A model generated the notes under the pieces. It was not told where the DNA came from and made no database searches. It was given only the letters and a program-made list of their open reading frames with translations. The position numbers and the translations under genes were made by a program. A stretch of DNA of 64,000 nucleotides from Cryptomeria japonica (taxonomy: Eukaryota > Streptophyta > Pinopsida > Cupressales > Cupressaceae): assembly GCF_030272615.1 (NCBI RefSeq), contig NC_081412.1:39922791-39986790 (forward strand), read 5' to 3'. Below, piece by piece: positions 34,076 through 45,699 of this stretch (position 1 is its first letter; every line of letters starts with the position of its first letter).

Positions 34076-35260
34076 GTAGTCTAATGCATGGAAAAAGTGA
34101 AAAATACCAAAACAAAATTAAAAAAATAACAAAAAATAACAAAAAAATCAAAACAACAAAAAGGTGCAATAAAAACAAATGGTGAAAACCTGGCAATAGG
34201 TACTCCTTGTGAGGAAACAACTCCTCTATCTATCATTACTCATATCTTTTGTATCCAAAGTCAAAACCATTGGCCATCACCCAACACTTTATCAACAACA
34301 TTATCTTCAAAATAGTTAGCGTAGTCATTGTCCTTTCGTATTTGCATATCAGTTCATTATATCCCACAATGGCTTGGTAATCAGTGTACATATCCACATC
34401 GATCAACATCTCTAACTAGGGGCAGCATTCATCTGACTTCAAGCAAACAAGAAAAACAAGAATGTTAAACAAATCCTATTAAAACCACAAATCCAACAAC
34501 CAAGAAAGCAAAACACTGATCCGATCAACAACTTCAAACACACATAATGGATGAGTTTCTGAAGTATATTTTGTTAACATCTTGCATGAAGTTTTTGACT
34601 ATTTTTTGCACTTGAACTTTGTGAATTATTGGATCTCCTAAATTTTCTCAACGATGCATCGAGCTAGAGAAAGTGGTTAGAGACTGTTATTTATTTTAGT
34701 TTTCTATTTGTGGGCCGATCACTTGTACTATGCAAATTTTGTCTCGAGACAATTTGAAACATATCACTGAGGACATTGTTCCACTTTGTGCATACAAAGG
34801 GTTTAATATTGTCCGTTTATACGCAAGCAACACTCAGGTCATCTTGGTTCAATTATACCTTGATGCTTGTGCCATCTTGCAATATCAAAATCATGTAAAT
34901 TTTTCTTAGGTCATTATGGTTCAAATATACCATTATGCTTGTATAAATTTTCAACATATCCACAACTCAATGATGATAAACACAATGAATTAAAAAACAT
35001 GTGACTATAAAGGAATGACAAATGATAGAATGAGGATGATCAATTAGTTGCATATCATTTTACAATTAGTTGCATACCATTATCATACATCTCATTTTCA
35101 AGATACATCTCATAGCATATCATTATCATACATCTCATTTTCAAGATACATCTCACATCATATCATTATCATACATCTCATAAATCAAAATCATGAATCA
35201 TACATTCACATCATAATCAAAATCAAAAGAATTTATCTAAGCATTACATCATCATCATAG
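34076..35260 (+). other. F post-integrase spacer with short tandem repeats
   Basis: No gene. Contains ggtgaaaacctggcaatagg at about 34180, a block also found in H (62,500 on the minus strand), and a tandem repeat of about 40-50 bp at 35078-35190 built on tatcattatcatacatctca. The CACTA element interrupts it at 35261; F resumes at 45559. Confidence 0.7.
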
Positions 35261-35460
35261 CACTAATATATTTTCCCTAAAATTCTGACAGAGAAGGTAT
35301 ATTGTAAACAAATTTGATTTTTTTTTGAGAAATTGCCCGCATTCGTCGGAATTCCGATGATAATTCAATATATGTTTTCGATAGAGAAGGAATTGGCAAT
35401 GACATTATTGTTTTTTTACAAAAAGTGCCCGCATTCGTCAAAATTTTGAGAGAAGGGGCA
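35261..35460 (+). repeat. CACTA left terminal and subterminal region
   Basis: CACTA terminus followed by motifs such as cgtcggaattccgatgat and a repeated gcccgcattcgtc (35333 and 35427). Subterminal repeats are where CACTA transposase accessory proteins bind; that role is inferred. Confidence 0.65.
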
Positions 35461-36509
35461 TTACTTAAAAAAAAAGACCAAGACATTTCAAATCATTTTT
35501 GCGGCCTCTTCCCATTCTCTTGTTTCCACCCCAACAACATATTCCTGCCCATAGTTCCACCTCTTTTTGCTAGAATCCCCCAGCCTTGCCTCCACCACCA
35601 CTCATTGCTTGTTCCTGCTCATAGTTGTTTAGGTGGGAACCACTGGTCAAGCGGTTAACTAGTTTTTGTTCTTATGGTGGAATTTTCCTGGAACTGGAAC
35701 AAAGCACGAGATCTTTGAAGCAAAATCTTTCACTTGGCCGTGGAAGGAACTTGAACAAGGATTGAAGGCCTCCCACTTCATGGTCATGGTGTGGTTGAAT
35801 ATCTATACATATAGTGACAAACCCCAACAACTATATTGATCGAGGTTGTGTCTGCATACAGAATGCCACGACTGGTTTTTTCTGGGCGATCATCTGAGCC
35901 TCAAAGCAAATCCGTAGGGGAGAGTTTTTTTTCTAATCTTACACTTTTTTGTTTTCATGACATTTGAGTGAAGTAGACCACAACTTGTTATGGAACTCGG
36001 GAAGCTACTTGAAATTTCATATTGATCAACCTTGTGAGTAAACCATGGCTCCATTGGGTTTGTCATAACAATTTTAGCACCATCCATGATTAGTCCATCA
36101 TCTTTCATGATTAACAATAGAAAATTATCCAATATCACATAATACCATGCAATGAAACTTAAGACATAACTCATTATTCTTCTGTATGAGATTTTTTAAC
36201 CAAGATTATCATATTTCAGCTTGTGTGATAAGTTTTGGCATGGGAATCAACTAATAGACAACATATATATTTATCATCAACCTCCTTTTTTTCACCAAAG
36301 GGATAAAAATTTATTAAACACAAGGAGAATTACAGAGAAAGAAAGTAGATACATAACCTAATCTAATCTCCATTTGCATAGCCTAAGAAGGTAGATACAA
36401 CTAAATAATCTTGAAAGAATTGCATATGAAGGGAACTATTAGAAAAGAACTTATGTACCATGCTAGTCTATGTAGCTACTACTAATTATTGCATAGAAAT
36501 AGGTACATG
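35461..36509. other. CACTA interior, no gene recognised
   Basis: AT-rich sequence with short open frames only and no similarity I recognise. Confidence 0.5.
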
Positions 36510-36985
36510 TGTTAGAACGTGTTCAAATAGGTAATTATCTATTATGTAAATTGAACTTAGGGCTGGGCTCAAATACATGTAACTTGTAATTATGTCTTGC
36601 TTGGGAAAGACCTATATATAATGTAACTTGTGGATAGGACAAGCCCTATTAATGTAACTTGTAATTTGGTCTGACCCTAATTGGGTGATGTAACTTGTGG
36701 TCCTATATTGAATATAATTTGTAGATAGTGTAGGTCCAATATGTATTTTGAGTAATTATGTAATTGGGTTGGGCCCAAACTCATGTAGCATGTGATAAAG
36801 TCAATCAAGCAATAACATCTTAATAGGTCAAGACCTATTTGGACGATATACATATTATTATTATTAAATTAACAAGGCAAGCCGACTTGAGACTTGACAC
36901 CACAAGTCAAGTATATAAGCAAATCATTTGCATGGCATAATGAATCAATAACATACAAGGCGAATTATTCTTAAGGCTGTCAACA
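36510..36985 (+). repeat. Possible solo LTR inside the CACTA element
   Basis: TGTTAGAACG...GCTGTCAACA, about 476 bp, with repeated 'atgtaacttgt' phrases. The flanks share catg. The sequence after it (catttggcgatc) resembles the LTR/PBS junction of some gypsy elements, so the end could instead be near 37005. Weak support. Confidence 0.35.
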
Positions 36986-38873
36986 CATGTAGTCTTCTCT
37001 CCAACATTTGGCGATCTCTCTCTTGTGCGAACTTTCTCCTCATGCATTGTGTGAAGGTTGGCTGTTAGGTGATACTAAGGATAAATATTCAAAAAGTATA
37101 ATAATTACACTAATACATATATCACTCTCATGCCTTCCTTAATTTGATATAAGGTCCCTCTATCCTGTTAATGCATGAGAGCATTGATAAGATAAATGAT
37201 TGAATGATAGATAAATGAAGTCTTTCATTCAAAAATCTATCCTATCGATAAACTATGATGAAGACTTCAAGCTATTGTTCCTTCATTTGATGATCATTCT
37301 TAAATTTGTATAAATTCAACCATACTTGCAAAGTTCGATCAATGCTTTACTACCGATAATCATCGGTTGTAAATCTCATAGCATAGAATACTTATTGGTA
37401 TCAATTTACATTAAAACCAATGCACTCTGATTAATATCGGTTAACATATTAACTATGAACACCGATTGTTATCAGGCTTAACCAATGCACTTTGATTAAT
37501 ATTGGTTAATATATTAACTATGAACATTGATTGTTATCGGGCTTAACCAATACATACTGATTAGTATCGATTGTCTTGCATATGATAGACACATCGATTA
37601 AGTATCAGGTGGTTTGTTCAGTGATATACACCGATTTAGGTTTTTATCCTCCTCCTTTGTTGACATCCCCTCCCCCATTGTCTAATATATCTATGAATTT
37701 TCCAACAAATTTTAATATCACAACAAGAGATAATTTTGTATGAGTTTCTTAAAGCCAACTTTATTACCCCCCCCCTTGAAAAATTGAAGAAAAAACCATA
37801 AACAAAATTAGGACAATCCTTTTTTCAAGCATCATCAAATGTTCCACTAATGAATGTCATGATTTGGAGATTAAAATTCAACAACTTATTGTAGTTCTAG
37901 TAACATTTAAATAATAGGTGACAATGAGTTATACACTCATCATATCCCTTCTAAATGACATTTATAACCTATTATGTTTTTATCTTGCTATATGACATTG
38001 GTAGCTTAAATACCTTTTAGGGGCTCATTGTCATTCATGGTACTACGATTTCATGTGCAATCATACTTGGGAGGCTACATAATAGCCTAGTTCTTCTTAT
38101 CTCTACATTGTGGAGCAAGAATAATAGTTTTCAATTGTTCCTCTTTTTTAAGGATCCACTTTACCTTTGTTGATTTTTATCTTTTATAACTTGATATCCT
38201 TTCTTGCATAGAATTGTCTTGAATCCAAATTCTCTCCTTGCTTGGACATGTGTGTTCCTTGATTAGGACCTCTTTCATTGTTTTGTAGGCAAATAAACAA
38301 AGACATCGACCTCTCCTCTCTACTTATACACAAAATGGCTAATTGAAACCACTTCATATACACAAAATGTCTCCTTCCACTGATCGAGCCTCAACACGAT
38401 GCCTATCATTCATGAGCTTGAGGTGGTTGCTTTCATTCTCAATAAAAATATGATGAAAACTTTCTGTTGTTTCACCACCATCATAATATCATTTTGCTAT
38501 TGTTAACATTATACATCCTCGTGCTACACTGGCAATTCATCGGGCTCTTCAATTTATTCACTCTTTATATGTTAGTGACTACCTTTAACTTATGAACCTT
38601 CAAATAAATAATCATAATGACCCCTTCACTATCTTGTGTTGAATGAAAATCCTTCAACTGGACTGTATTGTATAAGAATTTGGTGTGGATCTTTCACTCT
38701 TTCCTTGATTTGCCATTTTTTATTGTTCGACCCTACAATTTTGTATTTGAGATATGTAAAATAGTTTCTCTATAGATTTTTTTTATCTCTCTGCATTCTT
38801 TTGGTTGCCTTTATTTAAATTATGTAATGTTTCCATAATATCTCTTTTACAACTATCTCTTCATTTCTTTTGC
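36986..38873. other. CACTA interior, no gene recognised
   Basis: A stretch at 37330-37640 repeats phrases of 'accaatgcactttgattaatatcggtta' three or four times. Otherwise nothing. Confidence 0.5.
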
Positions 38874-38947
38874 AATTAAGAGATCACTTGAATTGTAGGT
38901 AGACCCCTTCAAATGATAGGGTAGGCTTCCTTTTATACCTAATATAT

Positions 38948-39176
38948 GTCTTGAAAGCATTTTATCCTGATCGCATTAAATTAAAGTACTTTCTCTTCTA
39001 TCTGGTATTGGTGGAGCAGAGGCTTCATTACATCGACCTAGTATACATATTTCCACAGATGCAACACAAGTTAAATGTATCCCAGGGCGATACAAAGAAA
39101 CCTCTGCTCCAAAGATCACTAGAAAATAGAGAAAGAATTTTAATTTAATGCCATCAGGATAAAAGGATTTCAAGAC
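38948..39176. repeat. Inverted repeat 1: small DRM-derived hairpin
   Basis: The two arms of about 100 bp both begin gtcttgaaa.c.ttttatcctgat and face each other across about 25 nt. On the minus strand the right arm and its flank (39242-39010) encode DRM-like LGNAFQINTVVDHLSVLKSF and IFGAEVSLYRPGIHL. Confidence 0.82.
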
Positions 39177-39242
39177 AGATAAATGGTCTACAACTGTATT
39201 TATTTGGAATGCATTACCCAAACAGTGCAATCGATCAGTCAC
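38976..39242 (-). pseudogene. DRM-type methyltransferase fragment (motif I region)
   Basis: 88 codons open on the minus strand: TDRLHCLGNAFQIN, then LSVLKSFYPDGIKLKF, IFGAEVSLYRPGI and CVASVEI. DRM de novo cytosine methyltransferases have the same order: TDR..LGN.FQ.DTVAYHLSVL immediately before the SAM-binding SGIGG/EVALHR block. The SAM glycines are lost. A captured exon-scale fragment, not a gene. Confidence 0.72.
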
Positions 39243-41478
39243 CTTTGAAAAGAAAGTGGTATGATGAAATCTTTGGGCATAAAATAGATGAAATGCACTC
39301 CATACTACTACTGCACAATATTTTGGTCGATGATATTTTTAAAATAGTAAAGGAAGGTGTATGGAACAACCAGATTCTTATCATTATAAACAATGAATAT
39401 TTTAAGATCCTTTTATGATGGGTAAGTTGAGAATATTTTATGAAAGGTCCCTAAATGAATACACTTTAAACTGATTTTAGCAATGACTATCAGTGTAGAC
39501 AAAATGAATGCTTTTTGTATTAAGATGGTACATAGAATCTACTATCAAAAGGTTGTCAAAAATTCTTGGGAATAGGAGGTGTGAAATGGCCTACTCTTAT
39601 GCTTTTGATGCCATCAAAATATGAGTTTGATTGTCATCATCTACTTTTCCAAATTCTTCACATGTAACTCCTGAATCAATTTCCTACACACAAAATGAAG
39701 AAAAATAGGTTTGTTGATGGGGGATTTCCTAGGTCAAACCTTGGGTTGTACATTAACCTTGAAGTATAATCTTTTCCTTTTGAGGGAAAGGATAGATCTA
39801 ATCTAAAAATGCTTAAAATTGAACATGATACCTTGATGAATCTTTCTTGAATCCTCACACATGGTTTTAGGATGTCATGCAGACTGTTGATCATGAATGT
39901 TGTGCTTTAACTTGTGATGCATAGGAAGGGTGTGATAAATGAACCTTTAATATTTATAGGGGAAATACAAGGTCCAGGTCAAATGCAAACCAACACTTTT
40001 TTAAATGATTCCAAAGGTATGGAATGTTTGTACTACCTCCAAATAAGTTTTTTTAATTGGTTTTGTGGTTCCAAGAACTTTTTAAAGTGCAAAGCCCTCT
40101 TTTTAGCTTTCTAGGCGTAGTTGCCCAATTAGCCCTCCAACAAGGAAAATGAATTTTTTTCTCTCAAATTTCCCAAAAAACTAAATAATTTTTTTGGATA
40201 TTCAAACACCCATTTGTCTTCTCTTCAACATACCAGAATATTGCATATGGTTGCTTTGGAAAGTATATGTTGTCCTGTAACTATGCATTGTTTTTGGACT
40301 CCAAAAATGGCAATTTTACAAAGGAAGTATATAATGTTTTAACTCCCTAACTCCTAGACTCTCAAAAATCATCCAATATGATTAAAAACTAAGGAAAATT
40401 CAATTATTTACAAGGTTTAACCTTCTTAGATGAAAAATCCCTTATTTAACCTCTCACAAACCCTTAAAATTAGGGTTTTGTCATATACCCCTCTTCCAAA
40501 CACTATACCATCCAAATGATGATGGATTCACCTTTCATTTGAAATTTCTAAACACTATAAATCATAAAATGTGCCCCTCCTTAAGGCGGATTTTCTACTG
40601 CTGCTCCTTAGCAAACAATTTCTCCACTCTTACATTCGTTGTTTTGGTGATCACCTCGGTTCTCCACCCAATCTGCACATCAACCTATTAGTAATTTATT
40701 GTAAATGTTAGAGGAGTGCCATCCTATGAATATTAGTCCTTTTACATTCATGGAATGACCATTCTCATTGTAAATCAACCAAATCAAATTCCAAATTGCA
40801 CAAATCAGTTAGAACAGTCAATGCAACTAGTCTAACATCTGAGATAAATGGATTATCAGTGCATCTTCCCTGCAAATAAGATGTTCAATGTCTCTTAAAT
40901 GCATTAGGAATTTGAATACAAACTCAAGACAAAGTTACCATAAACCAAAACACCAAAATTTTTTAAGAAAACAAAAAATTGTTGTTATTGCTTGTCCCAA
41001 TCTGTACACCAGCATTCTCTACCGTACAAAGCATTACATCAACCATTTGATCAAAACATCTTAATTGCTGACACACAAGGTCATGAAATGATTTATTGAA
41101 CTTGCCTAAAATCTTCTAGACTCCCTAAGCCATAAATTCCTATTACATCTATTTGTTGGTCCTAAGGTCCTTACCAGGCCCTTTAGGATAAATTACAAAC
41201 TTATTACAATTTTCATCATTAAAGGCCATAATGGACCTTAAGACATCATAATTGATTGGCTCTTCACTCCTAAGACCTTCAAAAGTCTTTAATGGCTTCA
41301 TTGAGTCCTTTGGTCTTCCAAATGAACCTACACCAACTTGAATTCTCCTTCAATGCTTGATGAATGCTTGATTGCTTGTTCACTTGGAATTGAATTGATT
41401 TTATAATTAAGAGATCACTTGAATTGTAGGTAGACCTCTTCAAATGACAAGGTAGGCTTCCTTTTATACCTAATATAT

Positions 41479-41707
41479 GTCTTGAAATAATTTTATCTTG
41501 ATGGCATTAAATTAAAGTACTTTCTCTTCTATCTGGTATTGGTGGAGCAGAGGTTGTATTGCATCAACCTATGATACATATTTCTGCAAATACAACACAA
41601 GTTAAATGTATCCCAGGTTGATGCAAAGCAACCTCTACTCCAGAGATCACCAAAAAATAGAGAAAGAACTTTACTTTAATGCCATCAGAATTAAAGGCTT
41701 TCAAGAC
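41479..41707. repeat. Inverted repeat 2: small DRM-derived hairpin
   Basis: Same hairpin as at 38948-39176, with arms of about 100 bp bounded by gtcttgaaa and tttcaagac. Confidence 0.82.
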
Positions 41708-41761
41708 AGATAAAATTTGAGTTTGATTGTCATCATTTACTATGCCAAATTCTTCACACAT
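41564..41761 (-). pseudogene. DRM-type methyltransferase fragment (motif I region)
   Basis: Minus strand: LSVLKAFNSDGIKVKF, then VISGVEVALHQPGIHLTCVV and FAEI. EVALH.PGI followed by VV..EI is the SAM-binding region of DRM methyltransferases. The upstream part (CEEFGIVNDDNQTQ) is not recognised. Confidence 0.68.
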
Positions 41762-42256
41762 AACTCCTGAATCAATTTCCTACACACAAAATGATGAAAA
41801 TAGGTTTGTTGATGGGGGATTTCCTAGGTCAAATAGGTTTGAATATACCTTGAAGTGTTCAATATGGAATTTTTGTATTCTTAATCTCCTGCCCATTTCT
41901 TAATTTAAAAGATGACATCTTTATTAAATATCTCCTCTATTTTTGGAGGTAGACATCTTTAGGGAAAGATTTCTTCCTCCCTCTTTAAAATGATCCCTTT
42001 AGATCTAATCTAAAAATAATTAAAATTAAACATGATACCTTGATGAATCTTTCTTGAATCCTCACAAAGGTTTTTGGATGTCATGTAGACTGTTGATCAT
42101 GAATGTTGTGCTTTAACTTGAATTCTCCTTCAATGCTTGATGAATGCTTGATTGCTTGTTCACTTGGAATTTAATTGACTTAATAATTAAGAGATCACTT
42201 GAATTGTAGGTAGACCCCTTGAAATGATAGGGTAGGCTTCCTTTTATACTTAATCA

Positions 42257-42811
42257 TACATAAAGTGTTTGAATTTTTTCTCACACGAGGCAAGAAATGA
42301 GGGGTCATATTTTGGGTCCCAATCATGAGTCTTGTCAATTTAGGATATGACATGCTAAAGTGGGCATCAATATCTCAAGATCAGATGGACCTTAAGTGAT
42401 TGTCTCCCTTTCATATGATTTGTTTGGGTGATAAACTTCACCATTCTACTCACGAGAATTTTATTAAGTCTCAAATATAGGGAAACAAAAGGCTTCAAAT
42501 AGAAAACTTGTACATGCAACTAAATCCATTGACTAATCAGAAGAACAAAATTAAGAAACGATTCGATCATCTAAGAGATGTTGTAGACTTGCAACTCACT
42601 AGCTACTTAGTTTTTTCGAGTAAGAATTTTTTTTGTTTTGGTTATGGTTGTGGTGTTTGTAGGGAGACATTTACAAATTTATATTTATTTTCACTATTTA
42701 ATGGTTTATGGGTTTGTAATGTTAATTTAATGTCCTTTCATATTTTTATATATATTCTTTATAATAGCCTATTATATTGATTTGTTCTATTATGGATAAT
42801 AGTGTGGGTCA
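42257..42811. other. CACTA interior, no gene recognised
   Basis: A 90-codon open frame (42508-42780) has no recognisable family and a base composition like its surroundings. Confidence 0.45.
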
Positions 42812-43279
42812 GACGGCTTTGCCATTGGTGCATGAAAGCATTGCATGAGTTCTACTTTTAAAAATTACATGAAACATTTTTAATTTATTGATTCAGTGTT
42901 ATTTGAAAACAAGTTTATCAATGATGTTTCCTTTCTCCAATAATTGGATCTAGGATCTTTCCGTTAGATAATATGTAACATCCAATGACTAAATATTTTC
43001 TTTACAAATGATTATTTTATTTAATTATCCTCTAAGTGTGAATTAAAATTTATATCTGTATGGAAGAAGAACATACAACTGAAGACTCATGTGCAAGTAA
43101 ATTTTGTACAAGAAAGGAAGCATGCATTATCTTGAATGGCATGGAAACAAGCTCATCAACTTCCTAGAAGAGAGAAATATGAGAAAAGTAGAGCAAAGTG
43201 TTAAAGGGTGATAAATACATAGAGAGTATGCAATACAAACAAACAATGTCTGGAGTGTGTGATGTGACTTCTCTAATTT

Positions 43280-44018
43280 ATGTCAGGAGGGACTAATTGG
43301 TTTTGGAGTTCCTGTGAAACCTATTGGGCCACGCTTGGAGGAAATCAATGTGTTCATGCAAGGAGCACCTATTTTCTATTATGAGAATTATGCTTTTGCA
43401 CCAAAATATATTTGGAAGGTAATATCCAAAAAATTCTATAGTGTGGAACCAGAGTTGGTGGACTTGGAGTAATTTTCAACTTTCAAAAGACCAAGAGGTT
43501 ATGCACACAATCTCCCAAAAGAAGGGCGATTTCAAGCATTACCTTTCCCCCCCATGACTATTCAGGAAGCACTTCCTCAGAAAAAGGACTATTGGCCTCC
43601 ATGGGATCAAAGAAAAAATTTGAAGTATAGACTCTAGACGATGTGGTGGTGTCCTTTGTGAAGAACTCTACACTATAATTGAAAATTCATGAGGGAAACT
43701 GCAAGATAGTGAACAGAAAAACATTTTTGAAAAGTGAGAATAATGGAACTTGGTTTGGGTGAGGCCAGGTCAGGTGGATCCTCTAAACGTTGACGAGATA
43801 GAAATAATATTAGGACTTGAAAAAGGTCACACTCATGGAACTTCATGTGCGACTGATCGATTGTGTTGTTTGGGTAATGCATTCCAAATAGATGCAGTTG
43901 CATACCATTTATCTATCTTGATTAAATCCTTTTATTCTGATGGTATTAAATTAAAGTGCTTTCTCTTCTATCTAGTATTGGTAGAGAAGAGGTTGCATTA
44001 CATCAACCTAAAATACAT
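43280..44018 (+). pseudogene. DRM-type methyltransferase fragment, left arm
   Basis: Reading + with a few frame changes: KPIGPRLEEINVFMQGAP, FYYENYAFAPKYIWK, SVEPELVD, RGYAHNLPKEGRFQALPF, MTIQEALPQKKDYWPPWD, NLVWVRPGQVDPLNVDEIE, ILGLEKGHTHG, TDRLCCLGNAFQIDAVAYHL, then a degraded SAM-motif region. These blocks, in this order with the target-recognition half before SAM motif I, are diagnostic of DRM 'rearranged' methyltransferases, which carry out RNA-directed DNA methylation. No intron interrupts the roughly 740 bp, which would fit capture from a cDNA. Stops and frameshifts exclude a working enzyme. Confidence 0.8.
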
Positions 44019-44044
44019 ATTTCCGCAGATACAACACAAGTTAA

Positions 44045-44783
44045 ATGTATCCTAGGTCGATGCAAAGAAACCTCTACTCCAGAGATCACCAGAAAATAGA
44101 AAAAGAACTTTAATTTAATGCCATCAACATAAAAGGCTTTAATCAAGACAGATAAATGGTATGCAACTATATCTATTTGGATTGCATTACCCAAACAGCA
44201 CAATCGATCAGTCACACACGAAGTTCCATGAGTGTGGTATTTTTCAAATCCTAATATGATTTCTATCTTGTCAACCTATAGAGGAGCCACTTGACTTGGC
44301 CCCACCCAAACTAAGATCCATTGTTCCCACTTTTCAAGAATGTATTTCTACTCACTATCTTGCAGTTTCCCTTGTGAATTTTCAATTATAGTGTAAAGTT
44401 CTTCACGAAGGACACCACCACATCGTCTAGAGTCTATGCTTCAATTTTTTTTTTTGATCCCATGGAGGCCAATAGTCCTTTGTTTGAGGAAGTGCTTCCT
44501 GAATAGTCATGGGGGGGAGAGGTAATGCTTGAAATCTCCCTTCTATTGGGAGATTGTGTACAGAACTTCTTGGTCTTCTGAAAGCTGAAAATTACTTCGA
44601 GTCCGCCAACTCTGGTTCCACACTATAGAAATTTTTGGATATTGTCTTCCAAATATCCTTCGGTGCAAAAGAATCATTCTCATAATAGAAAAAAGGTTCT
44701 CCTTGCATGAACACATTGATTTCCTCCAAGCGTGGCCCAATAGGTTTTGCACGAACTCCAAAATAGTTAGTCCCCCCGGACAT
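44045..44783 (-). pseudogene. DRM-type methyltransferase fragment, right arm
   Basis: Mirror copy on the minus strand, slightly better preserved: MSGGTNYFGVRAKPIGPRLE, FMQGEPFFYYENDSFAPKDI, SVEPELADSK, VHNLPIEGRFQALPLPP, TKDYWPPWDQKKKLK, ILGFEKYHTHGTS, TDRLCCLGNAIQID, AYHLSVL, ISGVEVSLHRPRIHLTCVVS and AEI. It differs from the left arm by point changes and by lacking the extra base near 43297. The host DRM gene itself is not in the window. Confidence 0.8.
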
Positions 44784-45239
44784 AAATTAGAGACGTCACA
44801 TCACACACTTCAGACATTGTTTGTTTGTATTGCATACTCTCTATGTATTTATCACCTTTTAACACTTTCCTCTGCTTTTCTCCAATTGCTCTCTTCTAGG
44901 CATCTGATGAGCTTGTTTCCATATCATTCAAGATAATGGCTGCTTGCTTTCTTTTACGAAATTTACTTGCACATGAGTCTTCAGCTTGTATGTTATGCTT
45001 CCATACAGATATAAATTTTAATTCATGCTTAGATGATAATTAAATAAAATAAGCATTTGTAAAGAAAATATTTGGTCATTAGATGTTACATATTATATGA
45101 CAGAAAGATCCTAGACAATTCTTCGAGAAAGGAAGCATCATTAATAATCCTTTTTTGCAAATAACACTGCATCAAATAAATAATAAATGTTTTATGTAGT
45201 TTTAAAAGTAGAAATCATTCAATGCTTTCATGCATCAAT

Positions 45240-45558
45240 GGAAAAGTCTTCGAAATTCTGACGATAACTAAAGAAACATCCGACAAGGATGTTGTATATC
45301 CAATGTCACTTCCATGTCGAACAGTCATCGAGGAGCAAACATAGAAATTCGGACGGTAATCCACCAATGTTTTTGGTCGGGGGAGAAAATATAACTGCCA
45401 TTAGAAGAGTTCATAACATCATCAGACGTCCGATGCAAATGGTATCGTCAGGAAGACCGACGAAGAGTTTTTGATGGTTAAATTGGTCGGAAGTCTAACG
45501 TGGTGTCGTTGGACTTCCGACAATTAGCCATCAGAAATTAGGCCCAAATGTACTAGTG
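45240..45558 (-). repeat. CACTA right subterminal and terminal region
   Basis: Many gtcgga/tccgac/gacgat motifs in both orientations between 45255 and 45535, ending in tactagtg (CACTAGTA reversed), then the TSD tag. Confidence 0.68.
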
Positions 45559-45699
45559 TAGAAACATCATATCCATGCATAAAGAATCATCCATAAGCAC
45601 ATCACATATGGATCAGAAAATCAGTGTCGTATATATATCTCAAAACTGGCCAAAATATACAAAAGATGTCATGTCTATCGAACTACAACACAATGATCA

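Larger units (their letters stand above)
38874..39915. repeat. CACTA internal direct repeat, unit 1
   Basis: Shares order and sequence with 41400-42121: an aattaagagatcacttgaattgtagg lead, an inverted repeat, cttcacatgtaactcctgaatc, gatgggggatttcctaggtc and gatcatgaatgttgtgctttaac. A third, short copy of the lead is at 42180-42256. These are segmental duplications within the transposon, unit 2 having its own 140-bp insert at about 41860-42000. Confidence 0.75.
41400..42121. repeat. CACTA internal direct repeat, unit 2
   Basis: Second copy of 38874-39915, shortened in places and carrying an unrelated insert near 41860-42000. The preceding 41339-41400 (gaattctccttcaatgc...) is itself repeated at 42119-42180. 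Confidence 0.75.
42812..45260. repeat. Large inverted repeat (arms about 1.2 kb) built on a DRM gene fragment
   Basis: The left arm 42812-44018 and right arm 44045-45260 are reverse complements with scattered substitutions and small indels, separated by 26 nt (44019-44044). Paired landmarks: gcatgaaagcattg at 42828 against its complement near 45220; the ATGTCAGGAGGG block at 43280 against 44783; the cgatcgattgtg-type block near 43855 against 44205. Transcription from either side would give an RNA able to fold into a hairpin of over 1 kb. Confidence 0.88.
35261..45558. mobile_element. CACTA-type DNA transposon, non-autonomous, with captured DRM fragments
   Basis: The left end is CACTAATATATTTTCCCTAA and the right end, reversed, is CACTAGTACATTTGGGCCTA. 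About 21 of the first 31 positions agree, including CACTA. The flanks are tag (35258-35260) and tag (45559-45561), the 3-bp duplication CACTA elements make. TCGGA/TCCGA-rich subterminal repeats occur near both ends (35340-35460, 45240-45540). Gypsy F sequence continues on either side. I see no transposase. The interior holds three inverted-repeat loci derived from a DNA methyltransferase gene, a possible solo LTR and internal duplications. Confidence 0.72.

Noticed and set aside
42508-42780. Possible CACTA transposase exon
   Set aside because: 90 codons with no transposase block and no continuation in neighbouring frames.
43280-44783. Functional DRM gene pair
   Set aside because: Both arms have stops and frameshifts, the SAM glycine motif is destroyed, and the rest of the enzyme is missing.
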